DNA of 64,000 nt from Linyphia triangularis. Taxonomy: Eukaryota; Arthropoda; Arachnida; Araneae; Linyphiidae. The notes beneath the pieces are model-generated. The model did no database searches, was not told the origin of the DNA, and worked only from the letters and a program-made list of their open reading frames with translations. Location of the stretch: the NCBI GenBank assembly GCA_963978545.1, contig OZ021730.1, positions 5,897,796-5,961,795 on the forward strand. The letters are read 5' to 3'. The translations under genes were made by a program, and so were the position numbers. Below, piece after piece: positions 22,289 to 34,791 of this stretch (positions are counted from its first letter, which is position 1; each line of letters starts with the position of its first letter).

Positions 22289-23339
22289 ATATATATTTTA
22301 AAACATATTCGAGGCTATAGTTTTAATAAGTTAGACAATTTCAGAAAAAAAATATAAATCACGTGTATTGGTTAAATTGGAAGTCTACCTTTTGATTAAG
22401 AATTTTTAATAAACTCTACATCAAAATACAGCCCTAGTTTTACAGACAGATCTTTAGGTCTATAAAAAAATTAAGTAATTTGATAAATAACTTAATTTTT
22501 TTAATTATTATTATTATTATTTTGTTGTTGATAATTTTGAAATATGAGTACAGTCGTAAAAAAATAGCGAATCGTTTAAATGATTGTAAACATTAGAGTT
22601 GGCTTGTTAGACATTTTGAAATCTCTTTAAGAACATACTATTTTTTTTTATGCATTTGTTATCATACCACATGAAAAAAAATGTCAAAATATGGAGAATG
22701 TATAAAATTTTAATTTATGGTAGAAAATAGAAAATCCTTCATTTATGGCAGAAAATAGAAAATCATTAGTTTAGTTTTTTTCTTCTTTCTTTTTTTCTTC
22801 CCCAAAATGATGGGGTAGTAAGCTTCCTTTATTTGTCATAAACTTAACTGTTCCCTAAAAATACTATTTGCTATGCAGTTGTATATTTGCTGCACTTAAA
22901 TTCTAAATATTCAAAACCGATAACAGAGGTTGAAATTTAATACGGAACAAATTAACAGGTAGCATAACATCCCAGAAGCCTTTTAGTCCCATGTTCAAAC
23001 GACAACCAATAAGAATACAAATCTTGTGGGACAGTTATAAATTTTTAGTAAAACTTTAAAAAAAAGTTTTCAATTTTGGATAGGTGATGTTATAAAAAAG
23101 TGGATTAAAATATCTTCCATACAAAAAAAAATTTGTTCAATAAACATTTAAAATAATAGTGTATGAAATAGTACAATGAATTGATTTAGTTGCATAGTGA
23201 AACCATAATGATTTCTTGTCTTGATTATTCTCGTCTGAAAGACCATAGAACTTATAGTTTCTTCACAAATTATAATTTAAGCTTTCAGTAACGACTATAC
23301 TAATCATTGTCAGGAAACACCGAATGTAATTACTAGTTT
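22289..23339. other. Unassigned AT-rich stretch
   Basis: TTTATGGTAGAAAATAGAAAA/TTTATGGCAGAAAATAGAAAA-type words are doubled near 22710 and 22745 as a short direct repeat. No gene, tRNA head or paired ends are seen. Confidence 0.4.
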
Positions 23340-23758
23340 ATTGTAGGCATCGTTATTGATAAACAACTGGATTGACTGCTTGGAAGGCAATGCAAGGGCG
23401 AAAAACGCACCAATGGGTTGATGATGATGGATGGACGATTATCCAATCACGGTCGGTTCACTTGTATAGTTGGGTGGGAATGCGGAAAACCTTGTTAAGT
23501 GCTAGAGTAGATATCTTTTTTTGTGTGCATAATATTTCTAATTAAGATCTACTGTTGACAGTTCTGCTGTGTATGAAACAATACTTTTCTTTCTATTCTC
23601 GGCAATCCGTATTATTCGCCCACCCAACAATCTGGCAACGGTTTCATTTTCCCAGCGTTTGGTTTGGAACTTCCGACTGTCTATTTTTGCCACTTATAAA
23701 GTGCTTAACGCAGCCATATCTCGTAATTTTGAACATCTAGAGCAGCGTTCGCCACTAA

Positions 23759-23996
23759 AGCCGGATTTACACTCTACCAGTCGAGATTCCAGTTTAAATC
23801 GCCAGTCAGTGACGTCACCAGGCTACTGGTTCCAGTAAACCAAACATTTTCTATTTACTGGCCTCAAGCTACTCCGATCAACCAATCACGTGCGCTCTCC
23901 CGTGATCACCGATAGACGGCGCAACGGTCGCTTAGCTGACGTCCCAGAACTGGCGTTCTGAGCTGGAGGTCCGACTGGTAGCGTGTAAATCCGGCT
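23759..23996. mobile_element. PIF/Harbinger-like MITE
   Basis: AGCCGGATTTACACTCTACC at the left is mirrored by GGTAGCGTGTAAATCCGGCT at the right. The bases TAA flank both sides (23756-23758, 23997-23999). A 3-bp TAA duplication is typical of PIF/Harbinger. It sits 13 bp inside the left end of the surrounding hAT. It is GC-richer than most of the window. Confidence 0.85.
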
Positions 23997-24147
23997 TAAG
24001 TTTTTGAGGCGGGCCGTATTACTTATGTTGGAGTTGTTCGCGGGCAGGATGCACCAAAATATGTATCTTTAATTATTATCGATTTTATTATATATAGCAT
24101 ATCTGAAAACTGGAAAAAATATTAATTTTTTTTATCCTAATTAAATT

Positions 24148-24187
<40 letters not shown>

Positions 24188-24586
24188 AATATCAATTAAA
24201 AAAAATAGTTTTTATCATTAGTAAATCAAAGAATAAAAAAGAAGTGGGTCGTTTGTTTCAACGTGAGAATGCGACCTGACCTAACTTTTAATAAAAGTAA
24301 TTAAACTGTAGTTCCAAACTACTCCGTTTTAGTCGATATCAATTGTGAGACAATGGAGGTCGAAATAGTTCACTTTATTTTATGTAATATTATTTGTTGC
24401 AGTCAATTTTAATAAATTGCTGAAATGGGATTTAGTCAAGTTATTCCAGTATTTATTCTTGACGAAAACCACCTTGCTGAAAGCTTCATATAATTTCTTC
24501 GAACACGTAGTGGAGAACTCTGTTCTACAAAGTTAACATATATTACATCGGCTAAATTACAATTATGTAAAAAAGTCTATTCCTAG

Positions 24587-24633
<47 letters not shown>

Positions 24634-24653
24634 TTCTGTGGTGCCGGCGGGAC

Positions 24654-27600
24654 CAGGGACGGAACTAGGTCACTTTTTACCCGGGGCAAGAATTCATTTT
24701 GGCGCCCCCACACAATTTTTTAGATTTGAAGCTAACTATATATACATTGAAAATTAACAAAGGTTTTTCCTTTGTAAAATTCTGTTTTGGAACAAACAAT
24801 AAAAGAATTAATTAATTGAAATTTTAAATAATTATATTTGACAAGCCCTTATTAATGACCAGGGTTCATTCTGCTTGCATAAAGATTTGCATAAAGACAA
24901 AAAAACAACTAATGAATCAATACAAATAATGTCAGTTACAATGAAATAAAAGAACATAGTTGAATGATATGTAACACTTTTTAACACAAAATCTGGTTAA
25001 CCTGGTTTCAAAACGTCTTAGATCATAAACAATTAAACTGTTTTACATTTCAAAAAATATTTTCTTCTGTAAAATACTAATACAAAAATTTAAAAAGCTT
25101 CCGAATATTACCAGAACTCATTGAACACAAAAGCAAATTAATTTAATGACTTGTCTACAAAAATCATTGAATAGTTGGTAAACACATAAATGTTTATTTT
25201 AGAACAATTAATTTAAACTTATTGAAACTCATTTTAATAATAGAATAAATAATATATTACTTACTGTGCTATGTGTGAGTTCTCCATTTTCTTGGAGAAT
25301 TTAAAATTCTCACCAATGCAATGGACAAAATTTGACGAACATGACATCTGTTTGGTGAAAAATAATGCCGTCAAAATGACAATATAGCTCACGCTGAAAA
25401 TTGGCGCCTTTTTCTCGTAGCATGGAGACTGGATTCTTTTTATTTTATTTATCACTTCCAGGAAAATACTTTCTTTTTCGTTATTTTTTATGAAAAATAA
25501 GGCCTTGAGATCTATTTTTAGAATTCATGCCTTGATGTTTTATTATTTTTTCATTATTTAGGAATAGATAAAATGTTACACTTAGGCACTTTTATGCTTC
25601 CGTTTTCTCTTTTTACGAAACATGTTTGAATGCTGTGTATGATCAAAAAAGAAAAGTAGGAGTGTTAATAATTTAACCTGTAAAAAACAAACTTTTTAAT
25701 CAAATCCCTTATAAGAATTATCAATTTATTAACAATAAAAGTATTTTTTTTTTTAAATGATTTATTAAAATGCTTTCGAAACTCCGCGTCGATTAAAAAA
25801 AAAAAAAAAAAAAAAAACTTAATATGGGATTTATCCCCGAACAATTATTTATCTTAATTGAAAAAATACTGGCAACAAGACTTCATCCAGTGGTAAATTC
25901 CTAGTTCACGTTTATGGGTTGGCGCACTTTTGAAAAGTTGGCGACAAAGCCAGAATGTCGCCAATTCGGAATTCCAATATGAAAAATTGAGAAACGAACC
26001 AGCTCCATGATTTGTAGTATAGGAAGGTTGAAGCCAAAGCGCGTCAATAAAAAAAATGGGATTGCCAAATTTAGAACTGTATCGCCTACAAAACAGCGCC
26101 AAATCGGCTTGGCGATATTTTAACGTCAACTAGGAATAGACCCAATGTATTGTCATGGGCTTTAAGCTAATTGGCCAAGTTTCAGGACGATAGGATGATG
26201 GGAAGGGGGTTAATTAAGCATCCGCAGATTTGTACGCCAGGCTCAAACGCACACTCAAACAAAAGTGAAGTTAATATAAGGGATTTAAAAATATATAGTA
26301 AAATATATTGTTAAAAATATATAGTCACATATTTAGTCAGTGCATTTAAATTGAGATTTGGATAGGATGTAATTTACTGTTTTCGTTTTTATTTTTAAAA
26401 AATCGATATGTTTTGCGATAAATAGGAATTCTTGTGCTCAATAGCAATTCTTGTGCTCAATAGGAATCCTTGTGTCAACTTTTTATCGCATAATTTTTTT
26501 GCATTTCTTCACGTTTCAGAACATTCTGAATCAAAAAAGTGTTCTAGAAAAAAAGTTTGTGGGTCCGTGTGTTGTCTGTGGTCAGCATTACTTTCAAACG
26601 GATTGACCTACTTTGGCCATTACACCTGGCGTTACGGTTTTTGTCAAAATCGTGCTTGCGCTGTCATTTTTACAGCCAAAATAATTGCTAAATTAAATGA
26701 AGGAAACAGTGGGAATTGAAAGTTGTTCAAAGTTCAACACCCCCAGTTTTTTTAAACTCAGCACGATTCAAAATGTGTAAAAATGAAAAAAAAATCTGTT
26801 TTTAGCTGAAGAAATACTAAATTATTCTCTTAAAGAAAACGTTTCAATCGTTAATTATTTCAATTTTTAATTAACTTTTTGCTAATTAATTTTCATTAGG
26901 AATCGCAATGAACCTTTAAAGTTAATGATAATCAACCTCAAAAACAAAAGTAAACGATTTCTAAACAATTCAACATCTTGCAGCCCCCTGTAAAAATTCC
27001 TGCGGACTCCTAGAGAACAATAAATATATTTGGCAAGAGATATATCCCAAACGTAACCCTTGTCCTTAATACACATCTTCCGAAGTTTATTAGGTTACAA
27101 ATTTAAAAAAATTCTTACCTTCATTGGTTTCAGTCTCGTTAACTAGCCAAGATGATAAAAGGTAGGGATATTCTTGTAGTTTTTTTTTTGCTTTTCTGCG
27201 ATTCTGCGCCCCAGATAATTTCTTCGACATATTTCAATTTACGAAAATTTCAACAGCATTAAATTGTTGTAATGCTAAATTTTATCTAACTACATTGCGA
27301 CTATATTACCAATGCGATTTTAAATTAGCATTTCTGGCAGCCTGCCATGTAGCACAAACCTATTCTTCATCAGGGGGTAGGGAGAATTCGTTGTCATTCT
27401 TTTGTAAAAGGATAGATTATTACTTTCTTTGTACAGAAATGTATTTTTTTTTCTAGTGGATTTTTTCTTCTTTTGGATATCTTAAAGATCATCCAGAATT
27501 TTAAGAAAAAATGAAAATTTATTTATGAAAAATTATCCTTTCGTCCAAATATTAAAATTTATACAACAAATAGTGCTTTGTTGGCTTTTCGGCGCCCCCT

Positions 27601-27654
27601 CTGGTTAGCGCCCGGGGCAGCTGCCCCGCCTGCCCCCCCCTAGTTCCGGCACTG
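24654..27654. mobile_element. 3.0-kb hAT element, innermost of the nest
   Basis: It starts CAGGGACGGAACTAGG and ends CCTAGTTCCGGCACTG. The 8-bp duplication GGCGGGAC is exact (24646-24653, 27655-27662). C-rich subterminal sequences (GCAGCTGCCCCGCCTGCC near 27618) are typical of this widespread hAT end type. At 3001 bp it is long enough for a transposase, but only short broken frames are visible. An RTE-like tail lies near 26130-26290 and a T-GGCGA rich patch near 25910-26110. It is the youngest datable layer here, with a perfect duplication. Confidence 0.9.
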
Positions 27655-27975
27655 GGCGGGACGCAGAAAAATCTGTGGCGGGCCAAATCCGGCCCGCGGA
27701 CCGCGTAGTGCCTAACGCTGATCTAGAGGAATACGAAATAGAAATCTAGAGTAAACCACTCTCTCCAACTTCACCTCACCAACGAGAGGACATTGAAGCC
27801 ACGACGGATATAATGTGCACCAGCTGCCATTAAGTACACACCGATATTTGGCGGACCGAGGACCGAACCTACAATCCCCCGATCATGAGCCTGATACTCT
27901 ACTGTTAGACTATCGGAGCCTCTTCCCAGCGTTAAACAGTCTATCCAGTTATTTATCTACATCGATGTTTGTAGG

Positions 27976-28537
27976 TTGTTTAAAACATGCTGATTCAAAT
28001 TTATCAAACGCAGTCTTTAAAAACGAGAAAGGCAGACGATTCTTGGTCAGTGACAAAATAAATCGATATTATTATTCTGAATAATCGTATTCTTTTGTTT
28101 GCCATATCGCAATAAATAAACCAGAAAGAGAGAGGAAGACGTGTGTCACGCGAAAAAAGAAAAGATTATATTTTTACTGCAAGCGCAGTCACGATTCACG
28201 GATTTCCGTTCATGCACGCCATTTTGAAACGGCAGATCTACCTGCACGGCCTTCACACAAATATTGCCTTCGAATAAGCGAGGTGAAGTTGCTGATTGAC
28301 AAATGGCAACGTTATTGTCATTCTTCAGGAAGACATTGAAGTTTTTGAAGACGTTTTCTTCACATTTTCTTTTGAAGTGTAACGTCAGATAGGATAAAAT
28401 AAGTGGGGATATTTAAATCCTTCTTATTCATTCTGATTTTGTATGAATGGAGAGCTGATTAACCAGCTTACCATCATCCAATCCAGCTGAAACTTAGCAA
28501 CCCGTTGTCGATGACAATGCTTTCTACCAAATAAAAA
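27976..28537. other. Mostly unassigned; reverse RTE-like tail at 28405-28535
   Basis: 28405-28535 carries the inverse of the dispersed LINE tail (TTTAAATCCTT, ATCATCCAATCCAGCTGAAA, GTCGATGACAATGC). 28140-28290 is richer in CG but has no supported exon. Confidence 0.45.
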
Positions 28538-28800
28538 CTAGGGGTGTGGAACATCGCACAACTTTCAATTACACTACAATACTGACGTGGATTTGTGTCG
28601 TTTGTATATTTTCATCCTTCATAAATGGCCAATTTGGCGGCGATAATTCTTGTATGGGTATAAAAAAAAAAACTAAAAAAAAAAAAAAAAAACTCCTCCA
28701 TATTCATGATTTTAACAAACTCACATGTTCATTGTTAAAATCATTAGAGCTTCGTATTTTTTGCCATTGGCGACAAACCTGAAATTTTCCACGTACAGTA
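28538..28800 (+). repeat. Dispersed repeat (family F) with GTGTGGAACATCG
   Basis: GGGTGTGGAACATCGCACAA followed by CTTTCAATTACACTA recurs, inverted or direct, near 41822-41850 and 46488-46505. The following part has GGCCAATTTGGCGGCGATAA words similar to sequence near 46590. A-rich slippage at 28660-28695. Nature unknown. Confidence 0.45.
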
Positions 28801-30565
28801 TTAAGAAGGAAAAAAAAAAGAAAAAGAAAAAAAATTGCCAAATATATCCTTTGTTCTAACTGATTAAACTTATAAACGAAAAATATCGTTGTAATTTGTG
28901 GGAGTTTTTTATATAAATATGTAGTTTTTTCTATATAAATTCATACCGTTACAGCAGGTACCAACTTCCCTTAAAGTTTGCTTCTGCACTGTTCTCAGAA
29001 ACACACACACACATAAACACACGCATACAGATAATTTTCCAAAATTCCTCTCTTTTGAATTCATACTCTCTGGAACATAAAAAAGCCGCAGAAAAAAGAA
29101 AGGAGAGAAAAAGAAAGAAAGAAAAAAAAACTACACACCTTTTTGCCACTGTAAATACTTTCATAACCCAATTTTCCGCATCGTGTAGTAAAAAGATTAA
29201 TCCATAAAACACTGTATTTTTAATGTAAATCTTAATATAAATCCATAAATGTAAAAAGGGGTGATGCCCATTTGAAAACTTATTAACTTATTCCTTACTT
29301 ACCTTTAACAATTCAATGTATTGATAACTTTTGTGCGCAGTTGCAACTTATTTAAGCGATATTAAGCTCAGATTTACATTTCACAATGTTTGGAATTATC
29401 GATTCAATGTCATGGACTAACTTATGTATTAGGCACACTGTCTTAATAATGGTAGAATAAAAACATATACTTTTGAAATTATTGTTGCACAAATTGTCTG
29501 TATATAGTGTAAATAGTGACGTATTATTTTAAAATTCTATTGTAATTTATTTGATTTATTAACAGCGATAATACAGGTTAGAAAAAGGTGGCAACACCTA
29601 AAGTAATCGAGACATTTCGAGATGTTTCTTCTTCGACGAATTGGCTGGATATTTCGAGATTGTCCTCACGCGCCAAGTAAAAATAAGAATGGAGACTGGA
29701 AAAGTTTTCCGATTGACTTCGGACTTCGATGAAAGCTGATCGCTTTGTTTACCTATTGGAGTGAGCTTGTATAATCGCTGTATTCGAAGCTGTTTTTGTT
29801 GAAGCTTGAGAGTGATTACACTGTTGCCTTTGAATAAATTTTGAGAGTTTTCTGAAGTGAATAAAATAGTAGTTTTTATCTTAAAAACTGTACCAATGGA
29901 AAAATTCATAACATTATTTAAGATTGCTAATTATCTCTTATTCAACATCAGAACAAAACATCGGGATGCTATTAGGGATACTAGGAGGTACTGACCCTAA
30001 CAACCCTCCGTAGAGCTCCTGTTTTAGTGACAGACCAAAAAAATCATAGAATGCATTGTCATCAACAACGAATCTATCTTCCAAATTTGCTCGCCACAAA
30101 CAGACAAAGTTAATATAAAGGATTTAATAAAAAAAAAACCACGCTAGCTTATTTTCCGATTTGCTTCAGATATCAAAAGAAAACTCGCTGAAAAAACATA
30201 AATAAGGCCGCATTGCTATAACTTATGAACAAAAGGAACATCCTGTCAATGCCGTAACGTTTATCCCATCAAGTTGCGTAATTACATACATTTGTCAAGG
30301 CACTTCATTGACAATTCAAGCGGTCTCTTGCTATAATGCCGCATTTGTCTCCACAATATTTCTTTTTATACTTTACTTTTTGAATACCACAAAAACTCTA
30401 CTTATTCATGGACAAAAAAAGAAATGTACAATGACAAATATTTTGCATAATATCTCATGTTTCCCTAATGAATCTCCGGAAAAGGAAAGTACTCCTGATA
30501 CGTCTTAAAATTGGACACACCCATTTTACTTACCCACGCATGCATCTTCTGCTGGCAAGAAGATG
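28801..30565. other. Unassigned; one LINE tail fragment
   Basis: About 30040-30130 matches the RTE-like tail (AATGCATTGTCATCAACAAC, AGTTAATATAAAGGATTTA). GCGATAATACAGG...GGCAACA occurs at 29565 and again near 41400, marking another dispersed family. A purine-rich A/G tract lies near 29088-29130. No exon is supported. Confidence 0.4.
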
Positions 30566-30573
30566 CCCTCACC

Positions 30574-31230
30574 CATGGGCGCCAGCAGAATTATTTGCAG
30601 GGGGGTGCAAGACTAGATTTTTATCAAAATCATAAATTTTTTAGAAATTTTAATTAATAGTTATGCATTTTAAATTATACTCTTTGATAAAAGTTTTAAA
30701 AAAATTCATGGTATATATTTTTGATAGCGCAACCCTGTTTAAGAGAGAAAAAAATATATATTAAAAAAATATATATATTTTTAACGATTTCTTATCATCC
30801 AACTACATCTCACGGCATTCAAGAGACAGTGTTTAGAACAGAGGAACACGAAGATGCAAAATACAGAAGAGTAAGATTATATTTCTTCCAAGTTTTGGAA
30901 ATATTTAAAAAAAAAATTCAAAATGAAATTCAAAGGCAGAATTGGATATGTTTAATTGAATTCTAAAAATGGATTTCAAGATAGTATATCTGATGAAGCA
31001 AAATATTTTTCCTAGAATTTTGTGAACTACACAGGAAATGATTATACAATAAAATAAATAAATATTTCTACTCAGCCTCCAATAATTGTAGACAATAGGC
31101 TCCAGTAGCTATGAAAAATGACATAGAAAAGAAACAAAAGACTAAAATAATAGAAAAACACATGCTTATTGTAAATATATGTGTAAATACATTTTTTGCT
31201 ATCGGCCTTTGATTTCTATTAGCCATGGAA
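30574..31230 (+). mobile_element. hAT element, CATGGGCGCC family, copy 1 (right end decayed)
   Basis: The left end CATGGGCGCCAGCAGAATTA opens a sequence collinear with the reverse of 45588-43950. Shared blocks are TTTGCAGGGGG, AAGACTAGATTTTTATCAAA, CATCCAACTA...GGCATTCAAGAGA, AACAGAGGAACACGAAG, and CTACTCAGCCTCCAATAATT. This copy lacks the SINE and solo LTR found in the other, so it shows the empty sites. The right terminus and duplication are unclear. Confidence 0.65.
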
Positions 31231-32198
31231 GTACAAGGCGGGAAAACCAACGAAACCGCTCAACCACGTGTTGCAATGTATTCCGAGAAAGATTTTAACA
31301 TCTCCATATCAACTGGTGGTTTTGTAACATTTTCGTGAATTCGTGTCGTGATTACAATGTAGTAGGAAAAAAAAAGGTAAAAAAAAAAAAATTCTGTCGC
31401 ATTCTAAGTAAAATTTCTTCTACAGTTTGATTTCTGTATATATTTGATTTTTAATTTTACTGGAATGTTTTGGAAGTTTTAAAGGTTTTCCGCCCGATGT
31501 TTTTGTTGTTTTCCAAGTGTGGTTTGCTGTTGTTCTATTTCTTTTCAGATGGAAGAGTAATGTGGTTAAGTTTTTGTTTATACTTTGATTTTTCAAAATG
31601 ATAACTCGATTTTCAATTGAAAAACTAATTAATAGTTGAGTTAATTTTCTGTTTTAATAAAACCCCTGATGAATTTCTTTTTGCATCTGAATTTTACCAA
31701 ATTATTCCACTTTGTTTTAATTGCATAACACCAGTGGGTTAGAAGCTCTTCACTCCCCTGGCGGCACCCATGTTTATTTAAACCTAATATTATTTTTGTT
31801 TACCAATGTACTACCTCTTTAGAAAATGACCTATCTTTAATTAATCTTACAATTTAGAATATTATGCTGATTGACATATTTAGTTTTGTTTTTGTTTGAT
31901 TCGATGCTGTTTTATTAGACTGTATACTTTAATTTTTAACTTCTTTAATATGCTTTTGTTATTGAATAAATTAAAACACACTTTATAAGAATATTAAATA
32001 AACATGTTATTTTCAACTTAGTATTATAGACACTATTGTTATAGAATACATAACAAGTATTAGATCATTTCTTTTGATATTATCAACTCAGAATACAAAA
32101 TACCCACTAAGTTTTAGAATATAGAATCCGCTCAATGATAGAAATATGTTTGAACAACTTTGTGATTTCCACATTTATTTACTTTTTGGAATTTCAAC

Positions 32199-32236
<38 letters not shown>

Positions 32237-33425
32237 TTTTCGTGGTGGATTCGTATCATTTGATTCATTCTTTATATGAAGTTTCACTCCAAATCTTGTA
32301 AGTCTAATCAGAAACTAAATTATATTGTCCGTTGGAAGAAGTAACAAGACCATCAAACAAAATACATTTCCCGTTCCATTTTCTTTAGCACACTGACCTC
32401 TCTTAAATATCGTTTGCATCGTTAATGAACTTGGGATCCGAAGATGACATCAGTGATAATAAACAAACCGGCCACGCCATTTTTGCAAGTATCTTTTGTT
32501 CGGAGACATCGTTCCAAAAATAAAACATTCGACGATTACAAATATTCTAACAGGTTTCTATCACGTTACTGTGTAGCCAAGTCATTAACCCTATTTCTTA
32601 GTGGAATATTCTTTTTACCTCACAATGCACGGAGTTACGTGTTTTCACGTTTCGAACGTGACCCAAATGTAAAAGTCCGACATAATGGAACAATCCAAAG
32701 ATGGTACCCGGGGCTAAATACTCTCTGACCCACGCAAAAAGGCGCGGTTTTGATAGCTGGGTTTTCCCATATTTTTTTAAAGAACCCAAGAAGACATTTT
32801 TTGGACATGATTTGAAAACTGCATTTTGATTTTGTTGTTGCGGAAAAAGCTAGTGATCTTTATACTTTCACTACTCAAGAATGGTAGAAATACCTCTGTT
32901 ATGCATAGGGACTTCATAGCATCTGCTCTTCGCAATATCTAACAAGAAAATGTAAATAACTGATTTGTGATTGGTTGAAAATTCGAATTTAATTTTAAAG
33001 GTGTGTTGTGATTGGTCACAAGTTCCGCAAGTCGACAAAATCTTTCTCCAAATAACGTGTCGCATAAGGTCACCAATTATTGAAACGTTTTTCTGTTATA
33101 AATATAACAAACTAACTACTATAGTTGTTCATCGATAGTTGAACATCAAATAATGTGTGACTTTTTTACTATTAACATTGGAAATTAGTTAAAATTGAAG
33201 CGCTACCTATGGGGAGAAAACTGCAGATTTGAAACAAACATTTGGGTAGATCTGAATGTATACCGTTTAGCAACAGTAACACTGTACTGTTCTGGATAGA
33301 TATTGTAACTACAAAAATTGTCGAGGCATTTTTTATTTTTTTAAAATAAAGATAGGATAGGCCAATCATAATTTTAATAATATAACCGTTAAAAACTAAG
33401 TTTTTACGATATATCGATTAAACGC
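31231..33425. other. Unassigned region with one GC-richer block
   Basis: 32440-32790 is less AT-rich and open on both strands, with the palindromic words ACGTGTTTTCACGTTTCGAA and CGTGA, but no recognisable domain. A poly(A) run of about 31 lies at 32204-32234. A weak acceptor-like TTCTTTTCAG|ATGG is at about 31540. None is enough for a gene call. Confidence 0.4.
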
Positions 33426-33849
33426 ATTGTCAATTTTTATATTCATTAATACAGATCCGAATCAGTAAACAGCTGGTGCCAGGTGTTAGCAACTAATTTC
33501 AGATATTAAAAACACCTCTATCAACAAAATATGTGATAAACTTCAAAATTTATTCATTAAAAATGAATGTAAATTTATGCACTTACATCCAAATATCTTT
33601 AATTCATTCTGATTAAAACAATTTTATTGTTTATTGACTAAAACAAAATTGGCAACAGGAAAGAGTTCCTTCAATGATAGGTTAAATGCTATTTCACCGC
33701 GATTGAATGATGGCAAGTTGGTTTATTAGTATCATGTAAAAACGACCCTTCAGTGACAGCCCCTAAAATTTGATAGAATGCATTGTCATCGACATCGAAT
33801 CTATCTGCATGTTTCAGCCCGATTGGATGACTGCAAGGAGGTTAGTTAG

Positions 33850-34791
33850 TAGAGGTCGGCGATAAATGGATGCGACGATATTTTTATCGATATTTTAAAA
33901 AATATATCTATACTAAAAATATAGATTCAAGTTACCGATATATCGATATTTTCAAATATTTTTAGTTTTTTGATGATCGTTTTGTAGTTTCATGCGTTTT
34001 TCCGAATTTCTTTATTCCTTTTTCAAAAACATCAAAACTTAAGTTTGGACTCGGTTGAGAAACAGTTAAAATGGCACCCTAACCAATAAGGAAACATAAT
34101 GTAATGGGAAGATAAGATAATTTATTAGTAGTCATTAACATAGCTCCCTTTCTGTTGCCAACGTGTGCCTGGAATTTGTATCTAATTAAAAACATCTCTA
34201 TCAGCAAAATATACGATAAACTACTTTTCAAAATTTCTTCTTTAAAAATAAATGTGAATTTATGCATTGACATCAAAATGTATTTTATTTATTCTGATTC
34301 ATAATATAATTTATTTATTAAAACAATTTTTATAATTTATTTATTAAAACAATTTTTATAATTTATTTATTAAAACAATTTTTATTATTTATTTATTAAA
34401 ACAATTTTTATAATTTATTTATTAAAACAATTTTTATAATTTATTTATTAAAACAATTTTTATAATTTATTTATTAAAACAATTTTTATAATTTATTTAT
34501 TAAAACTATTTTTATTATTTATTTATTAAAACAATTTTTATAATTTATTTATTAAAACAATTTTTATAATTTATTTATTAAAACAATTTTTATAATTTAT
34601 TTATTAAAACAATTTTGGCATGAATTCATAATAAGTATAAATTTGCGACTTCGTTTCTGGTAAAATTGAAAGTCAAATTAAAAAAAAAAAAATTATTATT
34701 ATATATCAATATATCGATATTTTATCGATACATTTTTTTCTGCAACGATATAATATCGATATTTATTTTGATTGATATTTCCGACCTCTTA
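33850..34791. mobile_element. hAT-type MITE, TAGAGGTCGG family, copy 2
   Basis: It starts TAGAGGTCGGCGATAAATGG and ends GATATTTCCGACCTCTTA, with an exact 8-bp duplication TTAGTTAG (33842-33849, 34792-34799). Clusters of ATCGATAT motifs lie inside each end. The TAGAG terminus and 8-bp duplication fit hAT. The interior (34180-34620) contains a LINE-like stretch and a long minisatellite. 942 bp, no transposase. Confidence 0.93.
34300..34615. repeat. 26-bp minisatellite inside the hAT MITE, about 12 units
   Basis: AATTTATTTATTAAAACAAT plus TTTTAT repeats about a dozen times with only occasional changes (an ACTATT and two TTATTA variants). The same position has about two units in the copies at 1561 and 54548. 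It is therefore a copy-specific expansion. Confidence 0.93.

Larger units (their letters stand above)
23743..27720. mobile_element. hAT element (CAGCGTTCGCCACTA family), nested in the SINE
   Basis: The ends are CAGCGTTCGCCACTA and GTAGTGCCTAACGCTG. The 8-bp duplication ATCTAGAG is exact (23735-23742, 27721-27728). The CAGNG terminus and 8-bp duplication are diagnostic of hAT. Its own body is 24000-24653 plus the edges and matches 40233-40908 in reverse. It carries two later insertions, a PIF/Harbinger-like MITE and a 3-kb hAT. No transposase is seen in the body. Confidence 0.92.
23660..27922 (-). mobile_element. tRNA-derived SINE (family S3) inside family A, itself split
   Basis: The duplication TTCCCAGCGTT is exact (23649-23659, 27923-27933). 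The SINE proper is 27729-27922 plus 23660-23742, about 277 bp on the minus strand. Its head at the right end reads GCTCCGATAGTCTAACAGTA, with box B GGTTCGGTCCTCGG (plus-strand complement about 27860-27873). The tail at the left reads GGAAGTTCCAAACCA. A hAT element splits it. Confidence 0.85.
23348..27967 (+). mobile_element. Family A element, copy 2, carrying a four-element nest
   Basis: The outer ends are CATCGTTATTGATAAACAAC (left) and GTTATTTATCTACATCGATG (right), with octamers ATTGTAGG (23340-23347) and TTTGTAGG (27968-27975) agreeing at 7 of 8. The family A body is continuous only over 23348-23659 and 27923-27967. Everything between arrived later. The uninterrupted copy at 8669-9004 shows what is missing. 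Confidence 0.88.

Noticed and set aside
32444..32789. Open frames on both strands in a GC-richer block
   Set aside because: No domain, splice signal or initiation context is convincing, and both strands are open.
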